64,000 bases of DNA, from positions 35,197-99,196 of the forward strand of contig JAGCGA010000026.1 of the NCBI GenBank assembly GCA_017649855.1, given 5' to 3'. A model generated the notes under the pieces. That model was not told the DNA's origin. It did not search any database and worked only from the letters and a program-made list of their open reading frames with translations. Below are positions 25,831-34,397 of the stretch, one piece after another; the stretch's first letter is position 1, and each line of letters opens with the position of its first letter. The DNA comes from Bacteroidales bacterium. GTDB taxonomy: Bacteria; Bacteroidota; Bacteroidia; Bacteroidales; WCHB1-69. The translations under genes were made by a program, and so were the position numbers.

Positions 25831-28176
25831 ATGACTCATACAGCTAAACGGACGGCATTCATCATCGGTGGGACGATCCTTCTCGCTGTCGGCCTGTTTG
25901 CCCTTTTCGGGAGGCACACCAAGGTGGCCGAAAGCATCAAGCAGCAGACCGCAGTTCTGCTCAAGAAAGAGTACATCCCTAACCAAAATGTGGATGTGGA
26001 ATCCACCATGGCCTTCCAGATGTTAGATTCGCTGTATGCCAACTTCCGGAAGGACTTCCGAATGCACTACCAGACCATCGCCACCGCCACCTTCCCCGAC
26101 AGCAGCCGCATTATCCTCCTCGCAGAACCGGCCCCGTTTTTTGAACCCGACAGTCTGGAGGCGATTTGCAGCCGTTTTACTCATCAGACCTCGCAACGAA
26201 GCTTCAAGATCGGCTACGACGGGCATGTCACGGATATGGCCGTTGTGTTAGGCAATGCCACCACCGAAAATATGGACAACCTGGTGGCCAAGATTTCCCA
26301 GCAGCAATACCTCACGGATTATAAACCCAATGCGCTTGACCTGCTGAGCGGAGAGAAACGACACTATTTTTCGGGCGACAATCTGGACTACCAGATCACG
26401 CTGGGCGAGTTTGATGACTGGTTCTTCGCCGCTGGGGAAGCCTTTATTGACGAGGCAGATACGGCCAACGACTTGACGGTCAGTGATATATTCCAACAAC
26501 GGCGTCGCGGGGTTTTCTTCAGCCGCGAGCCGGGCTTGGTGGCCTGGAGCATCCGTCGCGACAGTGACCTCTCCGAGCAGGCAGGCGACATCCGTCGGTT
26601 CGCCCTCGACGCGGACCTTATCCTCGGCGCCCTGCGGGATTCCGCCACGTTGGTGGTCATCGGTCGCGAGCGCGAGACCCCGTTGGAGATGCTGCCGCCC
26701 CTGCGGGTGGAGAGTGTCCTGCTGGTCGCTTCCATTAGCAGCAAGGAGCTCTCGCAGAGCCTTGACATCAACGACTGTATGGCCGGCAAGATGAGCAATG
26801 GGCGCGACTGGTGTCCCACATACCTCAGCCGCGAACTGGAGAACACCGAGTTAGGGCATCTGCTCACCATCACCGATGTGCTGCTCAAGGACTGGTCGGA
26901 GAACGGCACTATCCAGGAGGCATGCTACCATTATCCATCTCCTGGGCGTTTTCCATTCGATAGACCACTGTTCAAGAAGTTGGGACTCAGCGAGTTGGTT
27001 TATAACTGGAATACGGCCAACACCATGTACGCCATCGATTTGCCGGAATACACCATCTATACGCTCAACCGTACGGGAGCTTTGCCGGTTTCCTATTTTC
27101 ATTCGCAGAGCAGCGGTGCCAGTGTCGGGGCACAGTATGAGCGGCAGGCGGGCAACTATTTCGCTAACTGTGGCAATACGGATATTGCCCGTGTGGTGCA
27201 GTATGTCGCACTTTATCAACTGTTTATGGATAACGGCATCACCTACAAGGGTGATCTGCTGCATCCCGCCTTCCCTTCCAACAAGCCCTACCTGTTGGCC
27301 AAGCCCTGCCGTGACCTGCTGGACATTCTCAAGAATCTGACAGACAGCAGGATCAATGAGCTCTCCGACACGTTGACGACTCTTCACTTTGCCGCCTATG
27401 TGGAGGAGCAGGTCAGCAAGCAGTTGCGCAAGAACGAGCAAGAGTATAACTTCACCTATACGGATGAGCATGAACGGGCTATTTACCGGGATGTCAACCA
27501 GCATGAGAAGGCTGATCTGGCTGGGGAGTTCCGCGGGGTGCGTTCCATGCTACAGGGGCTTTCCGAGGAGGAATACACGAAGCTGGTGCATTATCTGTCC
27601 TACCCTCGAGGTACGACGGTCAACAGTCGGGAGACCTACGACCGTATGTTGCGGGCGCAGAAGGTCAACAAGCTGTTGCGGCATATCGGCAAGAACAATC
27701 TGCCTCTGTTAGGCATCGACTTGGCGAAGGTGCGCGACTATTTCGTGGGCAGTCTGCGCAACAGCGGCGGCCGCTACTTGAAGACGCCGTCGGTCATCGT
27801 AACCTATAACGACTTGAACACCACGGGCGGGCACAATATCTCCTCACGGATCAGTCGCGTGGGTAGCACCACGAACTACAAGCGGTCGACTGGCAGTGCT
27901 CCGGTGGCGCAAGCTACCCCTTCGCCTGCATCGACTCCCTCTGCGCCGTCGGCAAGTTCGCCGTCCACGAATGCCAAGCCCTCTTCGGGTGGGAAGCCCT
28001 CCGCTGGCGGAAGTCCGTCGTCGGGCAGCAGGCCCACGACTACATCCAAACCCACCGTCAGTACCTCGGCCAAGAGCAGCACCGCATCGTCCACTCCTCG
28101 TCCCTCCTCATCCGGCTCTGTGCGTCCGCGCACCAGCGTAGTCGGCGGCGGTGCGAGAACGACGAGGGGGTTCTGA
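25831..28176 (+). CDS. Membrane-anchored protein of unknown function with Ser/Pro-rich tail
   Basis: 781 residues, family not recognised. A single N-terminal transmembrane helix (about residues 8-26, TAFIIGGTILLAVGLFALFG) is followed by a large extracytoplasmic part without cysteines forming an obvious motif. The last about 95 residues are low-complexity Ser/Thr/Pro/Gly-rich (AQATPSPASTPSAPSASS onward) and end RTTRGF. The body has a DUF3352-like feel (repeated comparison-type strands such as LVAWSIRRDSDLS), but I cannot confirm that. It stands alone between divergent uvrA2 and the PaaK-like ligase. A cell-envelope role is inferred from topology. Confidence 0.75.
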   Translation: MTHTAKRTAFIIGGTILLAVGLFALFGRHTKVAESIKQQTAVLLKKEYIPNQNVDVESTMAFQMLDSLYANFRKDFRMHYQTIATATFPDSSRIILLAEPAPFFEPDSLEAICSRFTHQTSQRSFKIGYDGHVTDMAVVLGNATTENMDNLVAKISQQQYLTDYKPNALDLLSGEKRHYFSGDNLDYQITLGEFDDWFFAAGEAFIDEADTANDLTVSDIFQQRRRGVFFSREPGLVAWSIRRDSDLSEQAGDIRRFALDADLILGALRDSATLVVIGRERETPLEMLPPLRVESVLLVASISSKELSQSLDINDCMAGKMSNGRDWCPTYLSRELENTELGHLLTITDVLLKDWSENGTIQEACYHYPSPGRFPFDRPLFKKLGLSELVYNWNTANTMYAIDLPEYTIYTLNRTGALPVSYFHSQSSGASVGAQYERQAGNYFANCGNTDIARVVQYVALYQLFMDNGITYKGDLLHPAFPSNKPYLLAKPCRDLLDILKNLTDSRINELSDTLTTLHFAAYVEEQVSKQLRKNEQEYNFTYTDEHERAIYRDVNQHEKADLAGEFRGVRSMLQGLSEEEYTKLVHYLSYPRGTTVNSRETYDRMLRAQKVNKLLRHIGKNNLPLLGIDLAKVRDYFVGSLRNSGGRYLKTPSVIVTYNDLNTTGGHNISSRISRVGSTTNYKRSTGSAPVAQATPSPASTPSAPSASSPSTNAKPSSGGKPSAGGSPSSGSRPTTTSKPTVSTSAKSSTASSTPRPSSSGSVRPRTSVVGGGARTTRGF

Positions 28177-28205
28177 ACCCTTGATCGCCTAACCAACTAT
28201 TTTAC

Positions 28206-28213
28206 TATCTTTG
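28206..28213 (+). promoter_or_regulatory. -7 promoter element of the PaaK-like ligase gene
   Basis: TATCTTTG followed by CGGCC, 23 bp before the ATG at 28237. Confidence 0.6.
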
Positions 28214-28236
28214 CGGCCGTTTTTCATCCGTTGATT

Positions 28237-29577
28237 ATGATTGACAGGAATCAAGATATAGAATTCGCTTCTGCTGACGAGATCAAACAGTATCAAGAAG
28301 TGAAACTCCGTGATGCGTTAGCCTATCTGCAGCAACATTCCCGCTACTACCAGCGTATGTTCGAGCGTTACCGCATCAATGTGGAGAAAATACGCACCAT
28401 CGAGGATTTGGTGAACATCCCCTTCACGGAGAAGAAAGATCTTCAACTCTTCAACGAGGACTTCCTTTGTGTGCCTAAAGAAAAGGTGATCGACTACATC
28501 ACCACGAGTGGCACGCTGAGCGACCCCGTGACCTTCTGCTGTACCGAGAAGGATCTGCAACGGCTGGCTTATAACGAGAAGAAGAGTTTCGAATGCGCCG
28601 GACTGAAACCCGGCAACATCCTCCAGTTGATGGTCACCCTCGACAAGCGGTTCATGGCTGGACTGGCCTATTTCCTCGGACTGCGTGAGTTGGGCGCCTC
28701 GGTCATCCGTGTGGGCAACGGCATCCCCGAGTTGCAATGGGACACCATCCAACGCATCAAGCCCGACAGCATCATGTGCGTGCCCTCGTTCATCCCGCGA
28801 CTGATTCAATATGCTGAGGACCATGGTATTGACTATCAAAACTCCAGCATCCGCAAGATCATCGGGATAGGAGAGAGCCTGCGCAATCAGGACTTCTCGC
28901 TCAACCTTTTGGGCGAGCAGATCAAGTCGAAATGGGATGTGGAGCTCTACGCCACTTACTCCTCGACTGAGATGGGCGCCACCTTCAGCGAGTGCGAGTA
29001 TGGTTTGGGCGGTCATGTGCACCCAGAGCTCATCATCGTGGAAATCATCGGTGAGGACAACTTGCCGGTGGCTGACGGTGAGACCGGCGAGGTGGTGGTG
29101 ACGACCCTCGGCGTGGAGGGGATGCCGCTCTTGCGCTTCCGCACGGGCGATATGTGTGCGAAGATTACCGAGCAATGTCGTTGTGGCAGAAATAGTTACC
29201 GCCTTACTTCTTTGGTGGGCCGCAAGAACAATATGATCAAGTTGAAGGGCACAACCCTCTATCCGCCTGCGCTCATGGATGTGCTGAACAACACGCCGTT
29301 TGTACAGAACTACGTCATTTATGTGCAAGACTCACAACAGGGTACGGATGAAGTAGTGGTCAAGGTGGGTCTGAACGCAGAAGTCGTGGATCAGAATTCC
29401 CGATTCAAAAATCATCCCGAGGAGATCGTCAACGAGCTGAAGAACCGTTTCCGGGCGCATGTGCGCGTGGCACCCACCGTCATCATCAGCTCCGTGGAAG
29501 AGGTGCAAGGTGTCAACTTCCCACCGAGTGCGCGTAAACCCGTGAAGTTCGTGGATCTGCGAGGCGTCGGAAAATAG
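28237..29577 (+). CDS. paaK: Phenylacetate-CoA ligase family adenylate-forming enzyme
   Basis: 446 residues (ATG at 28237 preferred over a TTG two codons earlier). Adenylation motifs are present: TTSGTLSDPVTF near residue 89, YATYSSTEMGATF near 240, and RFRTGDM followed by the PaaK C-terminal lid RKNNMIKLKGTTLYPPALMDV. The length and lid are of the PaaK type. The enzyme activates aryl acids (phenylacetate, indoleacetate) with ATP and CoA. In gut Bacteroidales, PaaK usually works with aryl-pyruvate ferredoxin oxidoreductases, which are not here. Because a tyrosine ammonia-lyase lies 10.5 kb downstream, activation of coumarate for the polyene is a second possibility. Gene symbol given at family level. 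Confidence 0.85.
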   Translation: MIDRNQDIEFASADEIKQYQEVKLRDALAYLQQHSRYYQRMFERYRINVEKIRTIEDLVNIPFTEKKDLQLFNEDFLCVPKEKVIDYITTSGTLSDPVTFCCTEKDLQRLAYNEKKSFECAGLKPGNILQLMVTLDKRFMAGLAYFLGLRELGASVIRVGNGIPELQWDTIQRIKPDSIMCVPSFIPRLIQYAEDHGIDYQNSSIRKIIGIGESLRNQDFSLNLLGEQIKSKWDVELYATYSSTEMGATFSECEYGLGGHVHPELIIVEIIGEDNLPVADGETGEVVVTTLGVEGMPLLRFRTGDMCAKITEQCRCGRNSYRLTSLVGRKNNMIKLKGTTLYPPALMDVLNNTPFVQNYVIYVQDSQQGTDEVVVKVGLNAEVVDQNSRFKNHPEEIVNELKNRFRAHVRVAPTVIISSVEEVQGVNFPPSARKPVKFVDLRGVGK

Positions 29578-29591
29578 ACCCTGCAAGATTT

Positions 29592-30131
29592 TTACTTTTC
29601 CCGGACAGTCGCCTTTTGGATATTACGGAAATGACTGGGGGTGATCCCCATCTCCTTCTTGAATGCTTTATGAAAAACCTGTCGGTTACTGTAGCCGCAC
29701 ATCTCCCCAATCACCTCCATCTTTTCCTGGAAATATTGGGGGTCGCTCAGCAGACTCAAGGATTCTTTGATTCTGTAACTGTTTAGTAATGAAGAAAAAT
29801 TCTGATGCAAGCAAGCGTTGATGACGTGCGAAAGCGTGGTCTTGTTGGTCCCCAATTCCTTGGCCAAATCCTGAATGTTCAACTCCGGCCTCAAGTACAA
29901 TTTGCCCTTCTCCATGCTGGTTTGTAATTTCTGAAGCAGTTTTTCGCTTAGATCATCGATGGAATCAGTGGCTTCGAAGACGATCGGTTCAACCAGATTG
30001 TTACATTCGTCGTCTTGGCGGAGACTCTTCTGCATCAGCTTCCGATACGAGTGACGGCTGTGAATGAATAATACCAACGTGATAATGTTGGAGATAACTA
30101 GAATCGACAAAATGAAGAATAGAATTTTCAT
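29592..30131 (-). CDS. Membrane-anchored AraC-family transcription regulator
   Basis: 179 residues. An N-terminal transmembrane helix (residues 2-23, ILFFILSILVISNIITLVLF) is followed by a short linker and a C-terminal AraC DNA-binding domain (two HTH motifs, NIQDLAKELGTNKTTLSHVINA and the signature IGEMCGYSNRQVFHKAFKKEMGITPSHFR). It looks like the C-terminal end of the Bacteroidetes TPR-TM-AraC regulators, stripped of its sensor part. It diverges from the porin-pst genes across a 160-bp intergenic region that carries the Pho-box-like array, so it may regulate or be regulated by it. It also converges on the ligase gene, 14 bp away. Confidence 0.85.
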   Translation of the reverse strand: MKILFFILSILVISNIITLVLFIHSRHSYRKLMQKSLRQDDECNNLVEPIVFEATDSIDDLSEKLLQKLQTSMEKGKLYLRPELNIQDLAKELGTNKTTLSHVINACLHQNFSSLLNSYRIKESLSLLSDPQYFQEKMEVIGEMCGYSNRQVFHKAFKKEMGITPSHFRNIQKATVREK

Positions 30132-30181
30132 GACGGCGAAAATAAAAAAAACTTAAATCCATTACCCGATCCTGCCGAATT

Positions 30182-30229
30182 ATGACAAATTATTGATAAA
30201 TTATGACATATTACAGCCAAATAATGACA
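30182..30229. promoter_or_regulatory. Pho-box-like array of five TGACA-type half-sites
   Basis: Read on the plus strand, TGACA occurs at 30183-30187, 30204-30208 and 30225-30229, exactly 21 bp apart. Between them lie TGATA (30194-30198) and AGCCA (30215-30219), giving spacings of 11, 10, 11 and 10 bp. On the minus strand the units read TGTCA, the core of the E. coli PhoB box, whose repeats are also 11 bp apart. The array ends 20 bp before the -7 element of the phosphate porin gene, a normal activator position. PhoB binding is inferred. Confidence 0.65.
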
Positions 30230-30249
30230 GAATTCTGCTGCTGAAATCC

Positions 30250-30257
30250 TATTTTTG
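30250..30257 (+). promoter_or_regulatory. -7 promoter element of the porin-pst unit
   Basis: TATTTTTG followed by CCCG, 34 bp before the ATG at 30292. No -33 TTTG is seen; its place is taken by the TGACA array, as at activator-dependent promoters. Confidence 0.6.
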
Positions 30258-30291
30258 CCCGTTTTTTTCAAAATGCATATCTTTTGAATGT

Positions 30292-31434
30292 ATGGCAAAT
30301 AAAAGGCTGTTTTTTTTAATGATCACCTTATGGTTAGGATCGATGGTAGGATTTTCACAGGATACTATCTCGAAGAAAAAATCCCAGGACGTATGGCAGC
30401 AAGTAAAAGAGCATGTGAGCATTGGTGGGTGGGTTGACGCCCAGTACATGTATGATAAGGCCGGTGATGCCCAAAGCAGTGTGATGCAGATCCGACGCGC
30501 CCGTCTCGACTTTAAAGGCAACCTTTCCAAGTGGGTGGACTTCAGATTGCAGGGTGACTTTGCCCCTAATCCTCGCTTGATTGATGCTTACGTCAAGGTG
30601 AACTTTTGTCCATTTGTCCAACTACAGGTCGGGCAGTTCAAAATCCCGTTTTCTATTGAGAACAAATATTCCCCATTAGATTTAGAGCTGACGGAGAACG
30701 CGCAGGTTATCAGTGCTTTGTCTGGATATAAGGATGTGACAGGCATTAGTTCCTATTCTAATGGTCGCGAAATTGGACTCATGCTCACGGGTACGTTGGC
30801 CTCCGCGGAAGTGCGTGGCGAGAAGATTCCCATATTGAAGTATGGGGTCGGCCTTTTCGGTGGAAACGGTATCAATGTGAAGACTGACAACATGGCCAAG
30901 GATATTTCAGCCAGAATAGAATTCAGCCCATTTGTGAAGAACATGATTATTTCTGCTTCGGGTTATTGGGGTAAATATAATATATTGTATGACGGTGCTT
31001 CCACTGGCGTGGATGGTCGGCGTTATCGCTATGCTGCAGGTGCTGAATACAATGACAAAAAATGGGTGGTGCGTGGCGAGTATGTTGCCGGATTGACCGA
31101 TTTAGCCTCGTTGAATCCATCGCCAGGCCCTGATGGCTTAGTCGTGGAACCTGCTTTTACCCAAGGGTTTTATGTTATTGCAGGCTATTGGTTCGACTTT
31201 GGTTGGGGCAAGGACATCCCCATGCGGCAGAAACTCCGTCCTGTGTTGCGTTTCGACTATTATCGTTATAATCAGCACGATGCTTTCAATGTTCCCTCCA
31301 TATACTATTCCGCGGGGCTCGAATGGTGGCCTGAGCGTCATGTGCGAGTGCAATTGAACTACACTTTGAAGCAACGTTACCAGATAGATCAGTTCGGGCA
31401 TACCCTGACTGCCATGGTTTCCGTGAAGTTTTGA
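30292..31434 (+). CDS. Phosphate-selective porin (OprO/OprP family)
   Basis: 380 residues. The ATG at 30292 gives a signal peptide (MANKRLFFLMITLWLGSMVGFSQ); upstream in-frame codons overlap the promoter and are not used. The mature part is strand-rich with alternating aromatic residues: VDAQYMYDKAGDAQSSVMQIRRARLDFKG at the start, FVQLQVGQFKIPFS in the middle and the terminal aromatic Phe in AMVSVKF, typical for outer-membrane beta-barrels. This matches the phosphate-selective porin O/P family. It comes just before pstS (41 bp), so phosphate passage through the outer membrane is a sound inference. Confidence 0.88.
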   Translation: MANKRLFFLMITLWLGSMVGFSQDTISKKKSQDVWQQVKEHVSIGGWVDAQYMYDKAGDAQSSVMQIRRARLDFKGNLSKWVDFRLQGDFAPNPRLIDAYVKVNFCPFVQLQVGQFKIPFSIENKYSPLDLELTENAQVISALSGYKDVTGISSYSNGREIGLMLTGTLASAEVRGEKIPILKYGVGLFGGNGINVKTDNMAKDISARIEFSPFVKNMIISASGYWGKYNILYDGASTGVDGRRYRYAAGAEYNDKKWVVRGEYVAGLTDLASLNPSPGPDGLVVEPAFTQGFYVIAGYWFDFGWGKDIPMRQKLRPVLRFDYYRYNQHDAFNVPSIYYSAGLEWWPERHVRVQLNYTLKQRYQIDQFGHTLTAMVSVKF

Positions 31435-31475
31435 GGCGCATAACGTATGATTTTGAATATTAATAAATTATCAAT

Positions 31476-32444
31476 ATGAAAAAAACAATTACCCTTTTAT
31501 CAGCAATTTGCATCTTAGCGATGTGTGTTTCTTGTGGAAAGAAGCAGAATCCGCAGTCGAATGGCGGGCTCACAGGAGAAATCTCTATTTCCGGGGCTTT
31601 TGCGCTCTATCCGTTGGCCGTGAAATGGGTCGAAGAGTTTCAGAAGGCGAATCCGGGTGTGCGCATTGACATTTCCGCAGGAGGTGCCGGCAAGGGCATG
31701 ACCGACGTTTTGGCCAATGTGGTTGACCTTGGGATGGTCTCCCGTGAAGTCTATCCTCCCGAATTGGAAAAGGGGGCGCTGCCTTTCGCCGTGACCAAGG
31801 ATGCGGTGGTCATCACCGTGAATACAGAGAACCCGCATGCTGCTGCCATGAAACGGCAAGGCATCACCAAAGAGGAGGCTTATAAGATCTGGATCTCTGG
31901 CGAGATCAAGACCTGGGGACAGCTGCTCGGCACTGCTGACAATACGCCGATTCACGTCTATACGCGTTCCGACGCTTGCGGTGCGGCCGAAACCTTTGCG
32001 ATGTGGATGGGCAAGAAGCAGGAAGACCTCCAGGGTACGGCTGTCTTTGGAGACCCAGGACTAGCCAATGCTGTGCAGCGTGACAAGTTAGCCATTGGAT
32101 TCAACAACATTGGATATGCTTACGATGAAGAGAGCCGCAAGCCCAATACGGGTCTCTTTGTCTTCCCCATCGATCGCGACAACGACGGCAACATCACGAC
32201 TGAGGAATACTTTTACGACACCAAAGATGATTTTGTCAAAGCCGTTGCGGAGGACAAGTATCCCTCGCCGCCCGCCCGTGACTTATACCTTGTGAGCAAT
32301 GGGGTGCCCACCAGTCCCGCTGTCGTGGCGTTCTTGAAATACATTCTCACTGACGGACAGCAGGAGTGTGCTCCCGCCGGCTACATCAGCCTCAGCGAGA
32401 ATAAACTCCAAAATGGCCTTTCCAAACTGAAATCCACCCGTTAA
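31476..32444 (+). CDS. pstS: Phosphate ABC transporter substrate-binding lipoprotein PstS
   Basis: 322 residues with a lipoprotein signal (LAMCVSC, lipidated Cys at about residue 20). The phosphate-binding phrases are GEISISGAFALYPLAVKWVEEF at the start, ISAGGAGKGMTDVLANVVDLGMVSR, and YTRSDACGAAETFA in the hinge region. It captures inorganic phosphate in the periplasm for PstCAB. A 109-bp gap to pstC contains a short repeat beginning TATTCCTTGAGC, also found at 15547. Confidence 0.92.
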   Translation: MKKTITLLSAICILAMCVSCGKKQNPQSNGGLTGEISISGAFALYPLAVKWVEEFQKANPGVRIDISAGGAGKGMTDVLANVVDLGMVSREVYPPELEKGALPFAVTKDAVVITVNTENPHAAAMKRQGITKEEAYKIWISGEIKTWGQLLGTADNTPIHVYTRSDACGAAETFAMWMGKKQEDLQGTAVFGDPGLANAVQRDKLAIGFNNIGYAYDEESRKPNTGLFVFPIDRDNDGNITTEEYFYDTKDDFVKAVAEDKYPSPPARDLYLVSNGVPTSPAVVAFLKYILTDGQQECAPAGYISLSENKLQNGLSKLKSTR

Positions 32445-32456
32445 TCATTGAAGAGG

Positions 32457-32539
32457 TATTCCTTGAGCGCAAGATGCGCAAAGTGCTCATGATCCCGCAC
32501 GTGCGAAGCGCAGTGTGGGGTGAGCCGCAAAAAGGGAAT
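32457..32539. repeat. TATTCCTTGAGC repeat in the pstS-pstC gap
   Basis: The gap holds TATTCCTTGAGC (32457-32468), a hairpin-forming GCGCAAGATGCGC and, at the far end, GGAAT (32535-32539) opposite ATTCC (32458-32462). The 12-mer recurs at 15547-15558 in the polyene cluster. No gene is seen here. Confidence 0.5.
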
Positions 32540-32553
32540 CAAGCTAAGATATT

Positions 32554-33450
32554 ATGCATAAGTCGAGAATCATCAAGGACAAAACGGCTGGCGCCACCAT
32601 GCTTGCCCTGACCATCCTCTCCATCTTGTTTGTGGTGGTGATGTTTGTGGGGTTGTATCTGAAGTCGGTGCCGGTGTTGGAGGGGAAGTCGCTGTGGAGC
32701 CTGCTCTCCTCCAGTGAGTGGAAGCCCATCAAAGGGGAGTTCGGCTTCTTGCCGTTCATTGCGGGCACGCTTTGGGTAACCTTTATCGCCATCCTGCTGG
32801 CGCTGCCTGTCTCCTTGTTCACCGCTTTCTACCTTACGGAGTATGCCCGTCCGGCAGTACGCAAGTTTGTGTTTCCGGCATTGGACATCTTGGCGGCATT
32901 GCCTTCGGTGGTTTATGGCATCTGGGGTACCTTGGTCATCGTACCGCTCATTTCCGACAGGCTTGCACCGCATTTTGTGGAATATTCATCGGGCTACACG
33001 GTTTTGGCTGCTGGTATTGTCCTCGGCGTGATGGTGATTCCCTTGTTAGTCAGCCTTTTCATCGAAGTGTTCAGCATGGTGCCTCGCGATTTGCGCGAAG
33101 CCTCGTTGGCGTTGGGGGCCACCCGCTGGCAGACCAGTCAGAAGGTCGTGGTGCGCAAAACACTGCCCGGCATCTTCGCCTCCACCGTGCTGGCCGTCTC
33201 CCGTGCCATGGGCGAAACCATTGCCGTGCTCATGGTCTGCGGCTGCGTGATGACCATCCCGAAGAGCCCTCTTGACAGCGGATATCCCATTCCCGCCCTC
33301 ATCGCCAACAACTACGGCGAGATGCTCTCTATGCCTCTCTATGAGTCCGCGCTGATGTTTGCGGCTCTCATCCTCTTCGTGGTCGTTTTCATTTTCAACC
33401 TGTTGTCCCGTATCGTCCTCTACAGAATGGAGAAACGACTCGGCCAATAG
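32554..33450 (+). CDS. pstC: Phosphate ABC transporter permease PstC
   Basis: 298 residues, six predicted transmembrane helices. The binding-protein-dependent transport signature (EAA loop) is LREASLALGATRWQTSQKVVVRKTLPGIFAS near residue 190. An extended second loop (SLWSLLSSSEWKPIKGEFGFLPF) is typical of PstC. It pairs with PstA to form the inner-membrane channel. 33 bp to pstA. Confidence 0.93.
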   Translation: MHKSRIIKDKTAGATMLALTILSILFVVVMFVGLYLKSVPVLEGKSLWSLLSSSEWKPIKGEFGFLPFIAGTLWVTFIAILLALPVSLFTAFYLTEYARPAVRKFVFPALDILAALPSVVYGIWGTLVIVPLISDRLAPHFVEYSSGYTVLAAGIVLGVMVIPLLVSLFIEVFSMVPRDLREASLALGATRWQTSQKVVVRKTLPGIFASTVLAVSRAMGETIAVLMVCGCVMTIPKSPLDSGYPIPALIANNYGEMLSMPLYESALMFAALILFVVVFIFNLLSRIVLYRMEKRLGQ

Positions 33451-33483
33451 CCATTATTAACGATTAACCTTAAGCATTCTCTA

Positions 33484-34338
33484 ATGAAAGTATCAACAAC
33501 AAAGAAAATTCGCGAGATAATTGCCCAAGTCCTCATGTGGTTGTCAATGGCTGTGGTCTTCGTCATGGTGATCAGTGTCATCTGGACCATCTTCTCGCAC
33601 GGCTGGAAGGCCATGAGTTGGGAGATGGTGAGCAGTCTGCCCGGGGGCGGCTTCTACATCGGCAAGGAGGGTGGCTTCCTCAACGCTATAGTGGGGTCGC
33701 TTTACATTGTGGGGGCCTCCACGGTGTTGGGGCTGCTTGTCTCCGTTCCAGTGGTTTTCTATCTCAATGTCTACTTGAAGCCGGGTTCTAAGCTGGCCTA
33801 CGCTGCACGGATGGCCTTCGACGTGCTCTTTGGGGTCCCTTCTATCGTGTATGGTGCCTTCGCGTTCACCATCATGATCTTCTTCGGTCTCCGGACCTCT
33901 TTGCTGGGTGGTATCATCGTCATCACCCTGCTCATCATCCCGATTTTCATCCGCACCATGGATGAGGCCACGCGCGAGTTTCCCCGCGACATTCTCGACG
34001 CCACCTATTCACTCGGCGCCACCCGATGGGAGACGCTGAAGGTCGTTATCCGTCAGATTGCGCCGGGTATCGCTACTGCCACGCTGCTCTCCGTCGGGCG
34101 TGCCATCGGGGACGCTGCCGCGGTGATGTTCACGGCTGGCTATACCGACAGCATCCCCACGTCCCTGTCTCAACCCGCTGCCACGCTTCCTCTGGCTGTC
34201 TTCTTCCAACTCAGTAGTCCCATCCCTGAGGTGCAAGACCGCGCCTACGCCGCAGCCCTCGTCCTCACTGTCATTGTCCTCGTCCTCAGCATCGCCGGTA
34301 GATTCATCACCAACAGGTTCTCGAAGAATAAAGTGTGA
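33484..34338 (+). CDS. pstA: Phosphate ABC transporter permease PstA
   Basis: 284 residues with six transmembrane helices and the EAA loop ILDATYSLGATRWETLKVVIRQIAPGIATA. The phrase GGGFYIGKEGGFLNAIVGSLY is the usual PstA second-segment loop. The stop codon at 34336-34338 opens a stretch of short tandem repeats before pstB. Confidence 0.93.
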   Translation: MKVSTTKKIREIIAQVLMWLSMAVVFVMVISVIWTIFSHGWKAMSWEMVSSLPGGGFYIGKEGGFLNAIVGSLYIVGASTVLGLLVSVPVVFYLNVYLKPGSKLAYAARMAFDVLFGVPSIVYGAFAFTIMIFFGLRTSLLGGIIVITLLIIPIFIRTMDEATREFPRDILDATYSLGATRWETLKVVIRQIAPGIATATLLSVGRAIGDAAAVMFTAGYTDSIPTSLSQPAATLPLAVFFQLSSPIPEVQDRAYAAALVLTVIVLVLSIAGRFITNRFSKNKV

Positions 34339-34397
34339 ATTAGTGAACAGTGATCAGATAATAGTCATAGTCAATAGTCATAGTTATAGTCAACAAT
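34336..34397 (+). repeat. ATAGTCATAGT-type short tandem repeats between pstA and pstB
   Basis: AGTGAACAGTGATCAG is followed by ATAGTCATAGTCAATAGTCATAGTTATAGTC-type phrases of about 7-13 bp, starting on the pstA stop codon and running to the pstB start at 34398. No gene. Confidence 0.6.
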
